Assembly (NCBI GenBank): GCA_949592205.1
Contig: CATIUR010000005.1
Span: 25,437,679-25,501,678, forward strand
Direction: 5' to 3'
DNA from: Helichrysum umbraculigerum
Taxonomy: Eukaryota; Streptophyta; Magnoliopsida; Asterales; Asteraceae
Length of the DNA stretch: 64,000 bases
The translations under genes and the position numbers were made by a program. Under the pieces are notes generated by a model. That model ran no database searches. It worked only from the letters and a program-made list of their open reading frames with translations, and was not told the origin of the DNA. Below are positions 11,673 to 23,396 of this stretch, piece after piece (position 1 is the stretch's first letter; every line of letters begins with the position of its first letter).

Positions 11673-13354
11673 TTTGTTCGTGCTAGTCATTAATTCCACT
11701 GTCCGTGTCTCGGTTCACGTCTTACGTTTTTAAGTGTTTTATAGTTTGTTGGGCTCGGCCCGATTTGTTGGCCCACTAACAATAATGTAACTCATTTGGT
11801 CCGTTAACTTGTTTATATAACCCATTTATTTAATCTTTGGTCTAACCCATTACATTGGCCCAAAAGACCACCGGTCCAGCCTGCAGCCCAACCCAGTATG
11901 TGAATCCGCCGGATTCTATTTGAATCCGCCGGATTCTCGTTAATAGAGAAGGTGTTGCCGGATCTTCGGGTCAAGCCGCCGGGTCGGGTCAAGATTAAGT
12001 GAATCCGCCGGATTCAATTGAATCCGCCGGATTCTTTTGTTGTTCACAGGGTATTTTCGTGTGAAGGTTTGGGAATCCGCCGGATTCGAGCGTGTCTTTT
12101 ACTCATTCATCGTTTTAGCCGAAGATTTGTGTGCGGGTGGGACACGGGAATCCGCCTGATTCGCCATGAATCCGCCGGATTCGTGCAGTTTTCAGAAGCT
12201 GTTCGAACAGAGCCATAATGATGCTCGATTATTTTGGTTCCAAATTCTTTGTATTATACTCTCAAACGTTTTAAGCATCAAAATATCATCTTTTATCAAC
12301 TTGGTAACACATTTTAACAAGATTACACATGTTAATTTTAGATTTATAGTTTTGGTTCTCATAACCCATTTTCAAGAACAATCATCCAAATCTTCAAGTA
12401 TATATGTTATATGTTTAGATTATGATATATAAACATGTTAGAATACGAAATTTAAACAAAGAAATCAAAGATTCAAAGTTTCTTACAATGAGAATGAAGT
12501 GATGATTATGATGATTCGGTGGTGGCGATGATGATGATGATGAAACCAAGGATGATCAAGTTGATGAAGCCAAAGATGATCAAGATGATATTTTTGTTAG
12601 AGTGTTGTGGTGATGATTTTGGTTTGAGGCTTGAAATGATCAGAAGAAAACGGAGGGAGTATTATAACTTAAATGGGTATGGAGCAATTAAAAGATGGTC
12701 TCCTGCATTATTGTAGTTTGGTGGGATTTTAGTCCCACCAATTTCGAGTACGGGTATAATTATAGCAATATAAAAGTAAACTTTTTATATTTTTATTTTG
12801 TAGGTGTTCTCCTGGTTCGTTATATATTTTCAGAATAATGATGTTATCATTATTTTAAATAGTTGTACAATTTTGTACATTTTACTGCGCGCAGTTAATT
12901 GGGCGCCAAATTTCAGTTGAGTTATGATTTCATATTTTGAGGTAATGTTCTAAATACTTTACAACGTGTTAGAAAAATAACACTTTTCAGATTTGGACCT
13001 TTTATGTACGTTTTAGAATTGTTTCTGTTCGTTTATAATACGTTTTATGTTAAACGTATATTTAGACCATTTTATCTATATGTTATAGATATATAAATAC
13101 TCGTAATTAATAATTACATTATTAATTATTTTTGTATCACGAAACTTTTGTTATTTATTTTTGTCGGGTTCGTTCCGATATATTCGTACGCGATTATTAT
13201 AACTCACATAATTTGTAATACTTTATGTTTTAAAGTACTTGGCTTGCTAGGCTTATATCATGACAAAAAGTTTTGTTAAAACTTAACCAGGAAATTAGCG
13301 TAAGAATGCACATGCTTAAATGTTAATTAATACCTAATTTGGAGAGTTGTCACA
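9804..13354 (-). repeat. 3'-LTR of the Gypsy element (3551 bp)
   Basis: Starts TGTCACACCC on the plus strand and ends TTGTCACA, so read on the coding strand it runs TG...CA. It aligns end to end with 28887-32486. It contains two (AT)n tracts (about 11332-11373 and 11614-11670) and a palindrome array. Small ORFs in it are not conserved genes. Confidence 0.93.
11902..12182. repeat. Array of the 15-bp palindrome GAATCCGCCGGATTC in the 3'-LTR
   Basis: Seven copies: 11902, 11922, 12001, 12020, 12073, 12148 (one mismatch, CCTG for CCGG) and 12168, each 15 bases. The unit is a perfect palindrome around a central C. Spacing is irregular (19-75 bases), so this is a cluster of sites and not a tandem satellite. 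The segment is notably GC-rich within the AT-rich LTR. Confidence 0.93.
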
Positions 13355-13364
13355 TTCTCCCCCT
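13355..13364 (-). other. Polypurine tract of the Gypsy element
   Basis: The minus strand reads AGGGGGAGAA directly before the 3'-LTR start, which is the expected plus-strand primer site. Confidence 0.85.
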
Positions 13365-13427
13365 GTTAGGAAAATCTCGTCCCGAGATTTAATTTGTGTC
13401 GTGAGTCGTTGTCACGGGTTCAAATAG

Positions 13428-14947
13428 TTAGGGATACTTCTTGCGCATTTCGTCCTCACGTTCCCAGGTGAATTCTGGGCCTCGTTTCGAGTTCCATCGA
13501 ATTTTAACAAGTTTGATCCGACTGTTTCGGAGTTTCTGCGTTTTCGTATCCATTACTTCAAGCGGTTCCTCCACGAAGTTGAGTTTTGGTTCGACGTAGA
13601 TTTCATCGGGAGGTATTATTAATGCTTCGTCAGATAGACACTTCTTAAGATTACTCACGTGAAACGTGTCGTGAATATTACTAAGTTCTTGCGGCAGTTT
13701 AAGCTTATAAGCTACAGGACCAATCCTTGCTAGGATCTCAAAAGGTCCGATGTAACGTGGATTCAGTTTACCGCGTTTTCCAAATCGCACAACTCCTTTC
13801 CAAGGAGATACCTTGAGTAGGACTCTGTCACCTACTTGAAACTCTAAAGGTTTTCGTCTATTGTCTGCATAATTCTTCTGTCGGTCTCGGGCTGTTTTTA
13901 ATCGATTAAGCACTTGAGATATCTTGTCCGTTGTCTCTTGAACTATCTCAGGACCTGATAATTGTCTGTCGTCCAACTCTGCCCAACAGAGTGGGGATCG
14001 GCACTTGCGTCCGTACAACGCCTCGAAAGGTGCCATTTGTATGCTCGTATGATAACTATTGTTGTACGAGAATTCGGCTAAAGGGAGATGAACATCCCAG
14101 TTTCCTCCAAAATCAATCACGCAGGCTCGTAGTAAGTCCTCAAGCGTTTGTATCGTTCGCTCGCTTTGACCAACGGTTTGTGGATGGTAGGCGGTACTCA
14201 TGTCAAGTCTAGTGCCCAATGCTTGTTGCAGTGTTTGCCAGAAGCGAGAGGTGAAACGTGCATCTCTATTAGAGATGATAGATAATGGAACTCCATGTCT
14301 AGAAACAACTTCTTTTATGTAGATTCTAGCCAGCTTTTCCATCTTATCTGTCTCTTTGATGGCTAGAAAGTGAGATGATTTTGTCAGTCGGTCGACAATC
14401 ACCCATATGGAGTCCATCCCAGATGATGTTTTCGGTAGCTTCGTGATGAAATCCATCGTGATGTGTTCCCATTTCCATTTGGGCAACTCAGGTTGTTGCA
14501 AAAGTCCGGACGGCTTTTGGTACTCAGTCTTAACTTTTGCACAAGTTAGACATCTACTAACATAGGTGGCAATGTCTCTTTTCATGCCAGGCCACCAGTA
14601 AAATCCTTTCAGATCGTGGTACATCTTATCAGCACTAGGATGTATCGAGTAATTAGACTTATGAGCTTCGTCCAATACTAGGCTGCGTAGCTCATCAACA
14701 CAAGGAATCCAAATTCGATTCATGAAGTATAATACTCCATTTTCCTTAGACTCCAGTTGCTTTTCCATCCCTTTGAGGGATTCTTCTTTCATACGTCCTG
14801 GAGTAAAGGCTGCTTGTTGAGCGTCACGAATTTGGGAAATCAGATCCAAGTGGATTGTCAGTCCTAAGGCTCGAACTCTTCGAGGTTTTACTCGTTCCTT
14901 ACGACTCAAGGCATCCGCTACTACATTAGCTTTGCCCGGATGGTACT
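13428..14947 (-). pseudogene. Gypsy pol, 3' part: integrase and chromodomain
   Basis: The open frame resumes at the nested-element edge (HPGKANVVADALSRKERVK, the RNase H/IN linker) and runs to TAA at 13428. It shows the HHCC zinc finger (His pair before WWPGMKRDI, then CLTCAKVK), the core (MDFITKLP; NRDARF; SERTIQTLED), the GKRGKLNPRYIGPFEIL module and a C-terminal chromodomain (IKLVKIRWNSKRGPEFTWE). Chromodomain integrases target chromatin marks. The catalytic second Asp (SDRD in the family) reads SNRD here, and TDGQ reads TVGQ, so integrase is probably inactive. The frame is the same as 23397-26489 once the 8454-base nested insertion plus TSD is removed (divisible by 3). Confidence 0.93.
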
Positions 14948-17049
14948 TGTAACATCCTCAAATTGGGCCTAGAAGTAATAGGTATTTTCTGTAAATTTCA
15001 AATGCGATTTAAAATTGTTATTGTGTTTGATTGTAAAATTAATAGGTCGATAAGCCTCAGGAAATATTGTGGCTAGTGAAATATTGATTGTTTTAAATTT
15101 ATTTAGTTGACGGTAAAATAAAATAGTTTTCCTCGCAAATGATTTTAAGTTCCAGACAATAATAAATACGGGGAATCAAAACTAACACTATATGGTATAT
15201 TATATATGATGGATCGGGTTTTATTCCCACATATACATACATACGTACGTATTAACATATACACACACATATAACCCTAAATCTACAAAAACATGAAGAA
15301 ATAATCAAAAGTGAAGATCACAAATTCGGATTTAAGCTTCAAGTGGATAGATAATCATCTCCTAATCCTTCTATGCTACTAGTAAGTCTCTAAATCTTCA
15401 ATTTTAAACCCTAGAAATTGGGGGTTTTTGATGTTCTTGGTGATAATTCGAAATTAAGCTTTGATTATGTGAAATTGATGTTAGTTAAGCTTATTGTTGT
15501 TGATATCTAACATGATTCATGCTTAAGTTATAGGTTTGAATTAGGGTTCATGAGTTTTATAGGAAATTTGATGATTTTGATGGGTTAATGGTGATTATTA
15601 TAAATTAATGATTGATATTAGTTGTAATGGTGTTAATATGTGTTAGTATGAAGGTTAGTAGCTTTAATCTAACCTAATAATGAATTAATCAAGTTGTGTG
15701 ATTATAATTCAAGTGGAATTTGTGAAAGTGTGATGATTAGGTGTTAATTACCTTGATTTATAATAACAAGAGGTTGTTATAGTGTATTAGTGAAAGATGA
15801 ACTAGTATATGAAGTTTTATTCATTGAAGCTAAGATGATTATGATGATGATCATGAGTTAGTAATGGAATAATGAAAGAGATAAATAGTGAATTCTTAAT
15901 ATATGAGGTTAATAGCTTAATTATATTGATTAACTATAGTTGAGGTGGATTAACGTGATAATGTGATTATATGATCATAAATTTGATAGTGATGATGAAC
16001 TAATGAAGTTAATAGTGATAATTCATATTAGTGGAATGAATTATGTGAAGTTACTACAAGTGACAACTAAATTGATATATAGTTGAAAAGTGGTTAACAT
16101 GATATCTAATCATGATTAAGCAACAATTCAAGAAGTATGAAACTTGATGTTTGTGATGATTGTGATAATACACATGAATTGAGATTGTTGATATAAATCT
16201 ATTGGAGTAATGTTATGTAGATTTGATACAAGTAACTGACTTGTGTATTTTGTTGTATTTCCAGATATGGAGAAGGCTCAGTGATATTAGACTACTGAGT
16301 GGGCGACTATGGTAGTCGGTGAGTGGACTTTGATCTCTCACTATAATTTAGTGATCACTATTGTGGTTACTTCAAGTGTTAAGTGTTATTCCTGTGTTAA
16401 GTTGAATTGTGTTAAAGTGTTAAAGTGTTAAGTGTTAAGTGACCTATTGGTAACTGTGTTAATAGAGGTCAACTATGTTGAACTGTGTTGTTACAGGTTA
16501 GTCAACACAAGGGTTGTGAACATTCGTTGTAAGTAAGGCTTGTGTTGACTAAAGGTAACAAACGGTTATCGGTTAACCGCTGTATTGGCCTGCAGTTAGT
16601 GTAAGTGTCGCTTGGTGGGCCACCGCGGCTGAGGGCGCCACAAGGGCCACCGATCCTCTGGTGATGTTGAGTCAAAGTGTTAAATGTGGTGAACTCATAG
16701 TGTTAAACTAAGTTGTATTGTTAGTGATGAGTTAACTCACTTAGCTTCGTGCTAATCCCTCGTTGTTTACTCCTTGCAGGTAATATCTATTGTTATGGGC
16801 GGGTCAAGGAGTAACTGAAGAATGTTTGACTGGGATTACTCTGATTATTATTAATACAGTTTAAAATGTGTGATTATATAATGCCCAGGATATAAAGGAT
16901 TGTTTTGTAAACGGTAATAATCAATACTTAGAACTTAGGTAATGGAAGATGACGATATGTCATTTTATGTATATATATGTTTTGGGACTTGAGCTTCCGC
17001 ATTGTTAAAAAAAAAAAAAAAAAATAGTTGTAAATTTTGGGGCGTTATA
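14948..17049 (+). repeat. 5'-LTR of the nested non-autonomous element (2102 bp)
   Basis: Nearly identical to 21282-23396. It includes an intron-like segment (GTAAGT at 15382, TTTCCAG ending 16264), two hairpins (16277-16318), a GC-rich conserved block (near 16590-16665: GGGCCACCGCGG, then CCACCGATCCTC) and an A-run near the end (about 17007-17024). Confidence 0.95.
16277..16318 (+). ncRNA. Conserved two-hairpin RNA element in the LTR
   Basis: Hairpin 1 pairs CTCAGT (16277-16282) with ACTGAG (16294-16299) around an 11-base loop containing ATATTAGAC. Four bases later hairpin 2 pairs CGACTA (16304-16309) with TAGTCG (16313-16318) around TGG. It starts 12 bases after an intron-acceptor-like CAG. 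The same layout recurs at 22611-22652 and, with compensatory changes, at 53620-53663. Existence as RNA is inferred from covariation; function is unknown. Confidence 0.6.
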
Positions 17050-17052
17050 AGT

Positions 17053-17064
17053 TGGTATCAGAGC
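17053..17064 (+). other. Primer binding site (initiator tRNA-Met type)
   Basis: TGGTATCAGAGC begins 3 bases after the 5'-LTR end and matches the 3' end of plant initiator tRNA-Met, as in many plant LTR elements. Confidence 0.92.
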
Positions 17065-18611
17065 ATAGGTTTGGGCGAATTGAATAATGGTTAAATTGTT
17101 CAATCCCAAGCCTAGTGATAGTGGTCAAACATTCCGAGGTGTGGGATTAGTGTTGGTATGAGCAAGTTGTTGTTAAATGTGAACTAATCTATAACAAGAT
17201 GTCAGATTGTTGTTTTGAGTGCAGAGATGGAGGATCATGAGGAACCGATTGGTATTCTCAATCCTCAACACTTGTGGGCCTAGATGTGCCAGGTAATTTC
17301 TGATAAACTTGGTGAATTTCAATTGTTTTACTTTACTATGTTATGATTATTAGTAAAGTAAATTGAATTGTTGGTGATTAATACTTGCTAATAAGGTGAT
17401 AGAGCTATTAGTATGTAATTAAGAAGTTGAAACTGTGTGTAGATACATGAATGACTAATGTGTAACAGTTGTGTTATGTGGAATTAAGTGTATGTGTAAT
17501 GTGACAATGAAGAGTGTGAATATAAGTTGATAAATGCAAGTGTGATTATAGATCCTTGCTGGGGAAATAATTGATAAATGATAAGCTAAATTGGTGTGAC
17601 ACAATATGATGAAATCAATGGGTTGCAGGTGTATCTATTTATAAGTTTGGAGTTGTGTTATTGTGTGACTTAGAGTGTGTCCGGGTTGTTGAAGTATATG
17701 CTATTGACTTGGAAAGGTCAATGTTGAATGTAATTGTGTCAAACTCGATAATTGCCATGCTATGCCATGCTATGAAGTGAGGAATGTGACTAGATGTCTA
17801 AATGTTTAGCATTGATCATGATTAGGGTGAATTATGATCTTTGTATTATATATAGTGTAGTAAGAAAGTCGAAGTGGACAATGAGTCTAAATGTGCGGTG
17901 ACAAGTTTGTGAAAAGTCGAATTTGAAATTATATGTTGAAATTGGTTCATATATGATTGAATTTTGTGAACTTGGTGTTTTAGGGTGATAATATGAAACT
18001 AATGATGAAAGTGTGTTAGTTTGACTTGGAATAGTCAGAGAAGTGTGGGTTGGGTGTTGGATTGGTGATCATATGGTCGTAAACCCAAACGGGTCATTTA
18101 AGTGTCCAAATGGGCCACTTAGTGTTAAAATGTATAGAATTTGATATGTTAAGTGTATGATAACTTTTAAAGTGACTTAAAGTCATAAGCATAGATAAAA
18201 TGTGGATTGAAAATGTTAAGGTTGTCATTTTGAATGAAATTGGAGAAATTGTTCATTTTGACCCCTAAACGGGTCAACGTGTTAAAACAGTGTAGAATGA
18301 GTGTTTGTATATGATGAATGTGCTCACACGTCATAAATATATGTAGAAACATGTTAGCAAAGGGTTGAAGTCAGAAACCTAGCCATTTGGAATATGGTGT
18401 GTCAACTAAAACGGTCGAAAATGGTCTAAAATGACCCATACGTCTATTTTCTTGTTAAACGTGTAATTTGAAAAAGTGGAAAAATGGAAAGTTGCATTTT
18501 GATTATATGAGAGTGCCTGCAAAATTTCAGAGTCTAACTCTTTACGGTTTAGGAGATATGCGCGTTTGAATTTCGTGTTTTTGCACTAAAATTTCTGAGT
18601 TGCTGCAGCAT

Positions 18612-18794
18612 GTTGAATCCGGCGTATTCCCTTGAATACGTACGTATTCCCATGAATACGGACGTATTCCTTGGGCGTATTCCTTAAAAATCTTTCTGGT
18701 TGAAAATGTTGGCGGGAATACGGCGTATTCCCGTAAATACGGACGTATTCCCATGAATACGGACGTATTCCCTTGAATACGAACGTATTCCCAT
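18612..18794. repeat. Array of GAATACG/CGTATTC palindromes in the nested element
   Basis: About eight GAATACG-to-CGTATTCC units occur in 180 bases, such as GAATACGTACGTATTC, GAATACGGACGTATTC and GGAATACGGCGTATTCC, many separated by CCATG or CCTTG. Each unit is a perfect or near-perfect inverted repeat. The design parallels the GAATCCGCCGGATTC array of the outer element, but the sequence differs. Confidence 0.88.
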
Positions 18795-21267
18795 GTTTTG
18801 AGACATTTCTTGTGTTATGTGTTATGTTAAGTGAATTTAATATGAAAATTTGTAAATTTCGACGTTCGTCGTAACGTTCGACGTAGAATTTCCGTTAGAA
18901 AATTTCGGTGTCCGATTAAGACGAAATTTACATGTCAACTCAAAAACGGCCCAACGGTCAAAGCTCATCGCTTCGCCATGAGCCCTGTCAGTTTTCGACA
19001 CTTCGGGGTCGTTAGGGGACCGAAAATCGCGTTTTATTGTTTTTCGGACATTATTTCGGACTTTTAGCTTATGATTTGTATTGGGCTTTTGTTTCTTTGA
19101 GCCCATGGATCATTCCTGTGACTATATGCAATATTAAAAGTTGGTTTAAGAGGTCTATATGGTTTTTGTGTAGGAGTCGTTTGTAAGCGGTTTAACTAAC
19201 TGCATAGTATACCAGTAAGGGTATTGTTGATTGTTGTTTGTTAGGGTAAATAAATATTGATTATGTAATCATGTTAATTACATTATGTGAAATACTTAAT
19301 ATGACTGAATAAGTATTTGTAAGAGTTGAAGAGTATTATAGGAGCTTACTCTTGCTTAATAACTAAAGATGGAAGGTTATTTATTAATCAACTTAGAAAT
19401 TATATATTGATGAAAATATGTGAAATATGATCTGGTAATTAACAAGGTACTTAGTGCTAAATGTTATATAGAGTATTATACTTGATAATTAAAGTGTTAA
19501 GTGAATGATATTGAATCGTGTAGAGAGGGTGTTACCTTGATTTAGTTGTATTAAATTTTAATCTGTGTTAAGGAGACAATGAGAAATGTGTTAGATGATT
19601 GAATTGTTATGCCTACCTAATTACATGATAGTAGTTTCACATTAAAGTGATAAAGGAAAAATAGTAACCGATTAACACTTGGTCATAAAAATATTTAAGT
19701 GTTATTATATGTGTGATAATTGTTAATTTCAACATTATGAATTATGTGAAAGTAAAAGTTAATTACTTTAGAGATCAATGGTATGAAGTGGCCTGAGAAT
19801 AAAGTGTGACTGACATAATATAACGACGTCTGGCCAACGTATTAATATTATGCCATCTCACATGGAGTATTGAGGCTACTAAGTACCAAAGAAATTAATG
19901 TGACTTTAAAATTGGTAAGTTTTCGATGATGACGTATGAGTGAGAGAGAGAGTCAATGATTGACTAAATCGAAATGGTAGTAAAAGATTAAGTTATTGTA
20001 CTAATGGACTACCTATTAATAAAAGAAATATATAAATATATATAGAGAGAGAGCCTTTTTATTGAAACTATGAAAAATTGATAGTTATATTATCTTTAAT
20101 TGAGAATTTTAGGAAATTTGATTGTTATTATATGCATAATATCAAAGTGAAATGATAGGTTGCGTATAGAAATGATGGAAATGTGAAATAATATTCCGTG
20201 GAGATTAAAGAGATACGGTTGATTGATGGAATATTGTTGAAAAATGTGTGTGTGGTTAGCACATTTTGATGGAGTGGTACTTGCGCTTGAATGGCAATGT
20301 ACTTGTTGATGGAAAAACTTGGTAATTATCCAATTAAATTGGTACTAAGTGACTTGGTGATTAAGTGATAATAGTGTTAACCATGAAGAATTGACTTGTA
20401 TTTTGCTTGTTAATATGTGAATAGTGTTATATGAGTTTGAGATACTTTTAAATAAAAGATTATCATATACATTAGTGATATGTGGTACTAGCATAAATGC
20501 TAGTTATGAATTGAAATTTAAATTTCGTTGTTGTTGGGTGTATTGTGATTTTCATAATCATTGTTTTGCTGTTAAAAGGGGTATAAATCATATATCTATT
20601 TTAAAGATTCTAGCACATCGCTGGTTTCTAGTGTTAAGAGTATGCTATGTGCATAATGATGTTATTCACTTACGTCAAGTGATTACCTGTTTAAAGTGAT
20701 TAATTGGGAATAATTTCTTTAAGTGATCATGGTATGCATGAAAAATGTGATCTAGATACATTTCATATGTTGAGATAAGAAATAGAAACATGTACATGCG
20801 GATATGTGTATGTAGATAGAATTTAAATTGTGTGCATATAATTAAGAGTTACTCAAAGGAGTAATTATTGTAAGTGATAATATCACGCTTGTTGTTGAAT
20901 AATGTGAGTAGTGTTATACTATATGCAAGTTAATTTGAGTATAAGGCACAATGTATGTGTTTGTGTAAAGTTAATTGTGATATACACATTGGTGATGTGT
21001 AAGTTGATGAAATATATATATATATGTAGGTACATGGAGTGTATAGTGAAATGTATGCATAAGCATGTCATGCATAGATGATTTAAGTTGTGTACACACT
21101 TTAGGTGAATATAGTGATGAGTAATTACGTTGTTAGAGTAGTATGAAGAGTGCAATATTAATAAATTATGGTGTTAGTAGAATCTCATTTAAGGAATGAG
21201 ATTTATCAAGTAATTGAGTACTTTAGAATAAGCAAGGTTGATTAGATTTCGAGGACGAAATCTCTTT

Positions 21268-21281
21268 AAGGGGGAGAGATT
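21268..21281 (+). other. Polypurine tract of the nested element
   Basis: AAGGGGGAGAGATT lies directly before the 3'-LTR start at 21282. Confidence 0.88.
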
Positions 21282-23335
21282 TGTAACATCCTCAAATTGG
21301 GCCTAGAAGTAATAGGTATTTTCTGTAAATTTCAAATGCGATTTAAAATTGTTATTGTGTTTGATTGTAAAATTAATAGGTCGATAAGCCTCAGGAAATA
21401 TTGTGGCTAGTGAAATATTGATTGTTTTAAATTTATTTAGTTGACGGTAAAATAAAATAGTTTTCCTCGCAAATGATTTTAAGTTCCAGACAATAATAAA
21501 TACGGGGAATCAAAACTAACACTATATGGTATATTATATATGATGGATCGGGTTTTATTCCCACATATACATACATACGTACGTATTAACATATACACAC
21601 ACATATAACCCTAAATCTACAAAAACATGAAGAAATAATCAAAAGTGAAGATCACAAATTCGGATTTAAGCTTCAAGTGGATAGATAATCATCTCCTAAT
21701 CCTTCTATGCTACTAGTAAGTCTCTAAATCTTCAATTTTAAACCCTAGAAATTGGGGGTTTTTGATGTTCTTGGTGATAATTCGAAATTAAGCTTTGATT
21801 ATGTGAAATTGATGTTAGTTAAGCTTATTGTTGTTGATATCTAACATGATTCATGCTTAAGTTATAGGTTTGAATTAGGGTTCATGAGTTTTATAGGAAA
21901 TTTGATGATTTTGATGGGTTAATGGTGATTATTATAAATTAATGATTGATATTAGTTGTAATAGTGTTAATATGTGTTAGTATGAAGGTTAGTAGCTTTA
22001 ATCTAACCTAATAATGAATTAATCAAGTTGTGTGATTATAATTCAAGTGGAATTTGTGAAAGTGTGATGATTAGGTGGTAATTACCTTGATTTATAATAA
22101 CAAGAGGTTGTTATAGTGTATTAGTGAAAGATGAACTAGTATATGAAGTTTTATTCATTGAAGCTAAGATGATTATGATGATGATCATGAGTTAGTAATG
22201 GAATAATGAAAGAGATAAATAGTGAATTCTTAATATATGAGGTTAATAGCTTAATTATATTGATTAACTATAGTTGAGGTGGATTAACGTGATAATGTGA
22301 TTATATGATCATAAATTTGATAGTGATGATGAACTAATGAAGTTAATAGTGATAATTCATATTAGTGGAATGAATTATGTGAAGTTACTATAAGTGACAA
22401 CTAAATTGATATATAGTTGAAAAGTGGTTAACATGATATCTAATCATGATTAAGCAACAATTCAAGAAGTATGAAACTTGATGTTTGTGATGATTGTGAT
22501 AATACACATGAATTGAGATTGTTGATATAAATCTATTGGAGTAATGTTATGTAGATTTGATACAAGTAACTGACTTGTGTATTTTGTTGTATTTCCAGAT
22601 ATGGAGAAGACTCAGTGATATTAGACTACTGAGTGGGCGACTATGGTAGTCGGTGAGTGGACTTTGATCTCTCACTATAATTTAGTGATCACTATTGTGG
22701 TTACTTCAAGTGTTAAGTGTTATTCCTGTGTTAAGTTGAATTGTGTTAAAGTGTTAAAGTGTTAAGTGTTAAGTGACCTATTGGTAACTGTGTTAATAGA
22801 GGTCAACTATGTTGAACTGTGTTGTTACAGGTTAGTCAACACAAGGGTTGTGAACATTCGTTGTAAGTAAGGCTTGTGTTGACTAAAGGTAACAAACGGT
22901 TATCGGTTAACCGCTGTATTGGCCTGCAGTTAGTGTAAGTGTCGCTTGGTGGGCCACCGCGGCTGAGGGCGCCACAAGGGCCACCGATCCTCTGGTGATG
23001 TTGAGTCAAAGTGTTAAATGTGGTGAACTCATAGTGTTAAACTAAGTTGTATTGTTAGTGATGAGTTAACTCACTTAGCTTCGTGCTAATCCCTCGTTGT
23101 TTACTCCTTGCAGGTAATATCTATTGTTATGGGCGGGTCAAGGAGTAACTGAAGAATGTTTGACTGGGATTACTCTGATTATTATTAATACAGTTTAAAA
23201 TGTGTGATTATATAATGCCCAGGATATAAAGGATTGTTTTGTAAACGGTAATAATCAATACTTAGAACTTAGGTAATGGAAGATGACGATATGTCATTTT
23301 ATGTATATATATGTTTTGGGACTTGAGCTTCCGCA

Positions 23336-23372
<37 letters not shown>

Positions 23373-23396
23373 AGTTGTAAATTTTGGGGCGTTATA
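21282..23396 (+). repeat. 3'-LTR of the nested non-autonomous element (2115 bp)
   Basis: A near-identical partner of 14948-17049. The main length difference is the A-run near the end, about 31 bases (23341-23371) here against about 18 in the 5'-LTR. Confidence 0.95.

Larger units (their letters stand above)
17050..21281 (+). other. Non-coding interior of the nested LTR element
   Basis: 4232 bases without a gag, protease, RT, RNase H or integrase ORF. Near 17227 a 17-codon ORF (MEDHEEPIGILNPQHLW, then a stop) may be a gag-start relic. The rest is AT-rich with many in-frame stops. A palindrome array lies at about 18612-18794. The minus-strand ORFs at 18542-18754 and 18837-19106 look like chance. 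Confidence 0.8.

Noticed and set aside
12018..12716. Small plus-strand ORFs in the Gypsy LTR, repeated at 31259-31848
   Set aside because: They are duplicated only because the LTR is. They run antisense to the element and have no domain-like features.
13931..14212. 93-codon plus-strand ORF
   Set aside because: It is antisense to the integrase frame, which has clear motifs.
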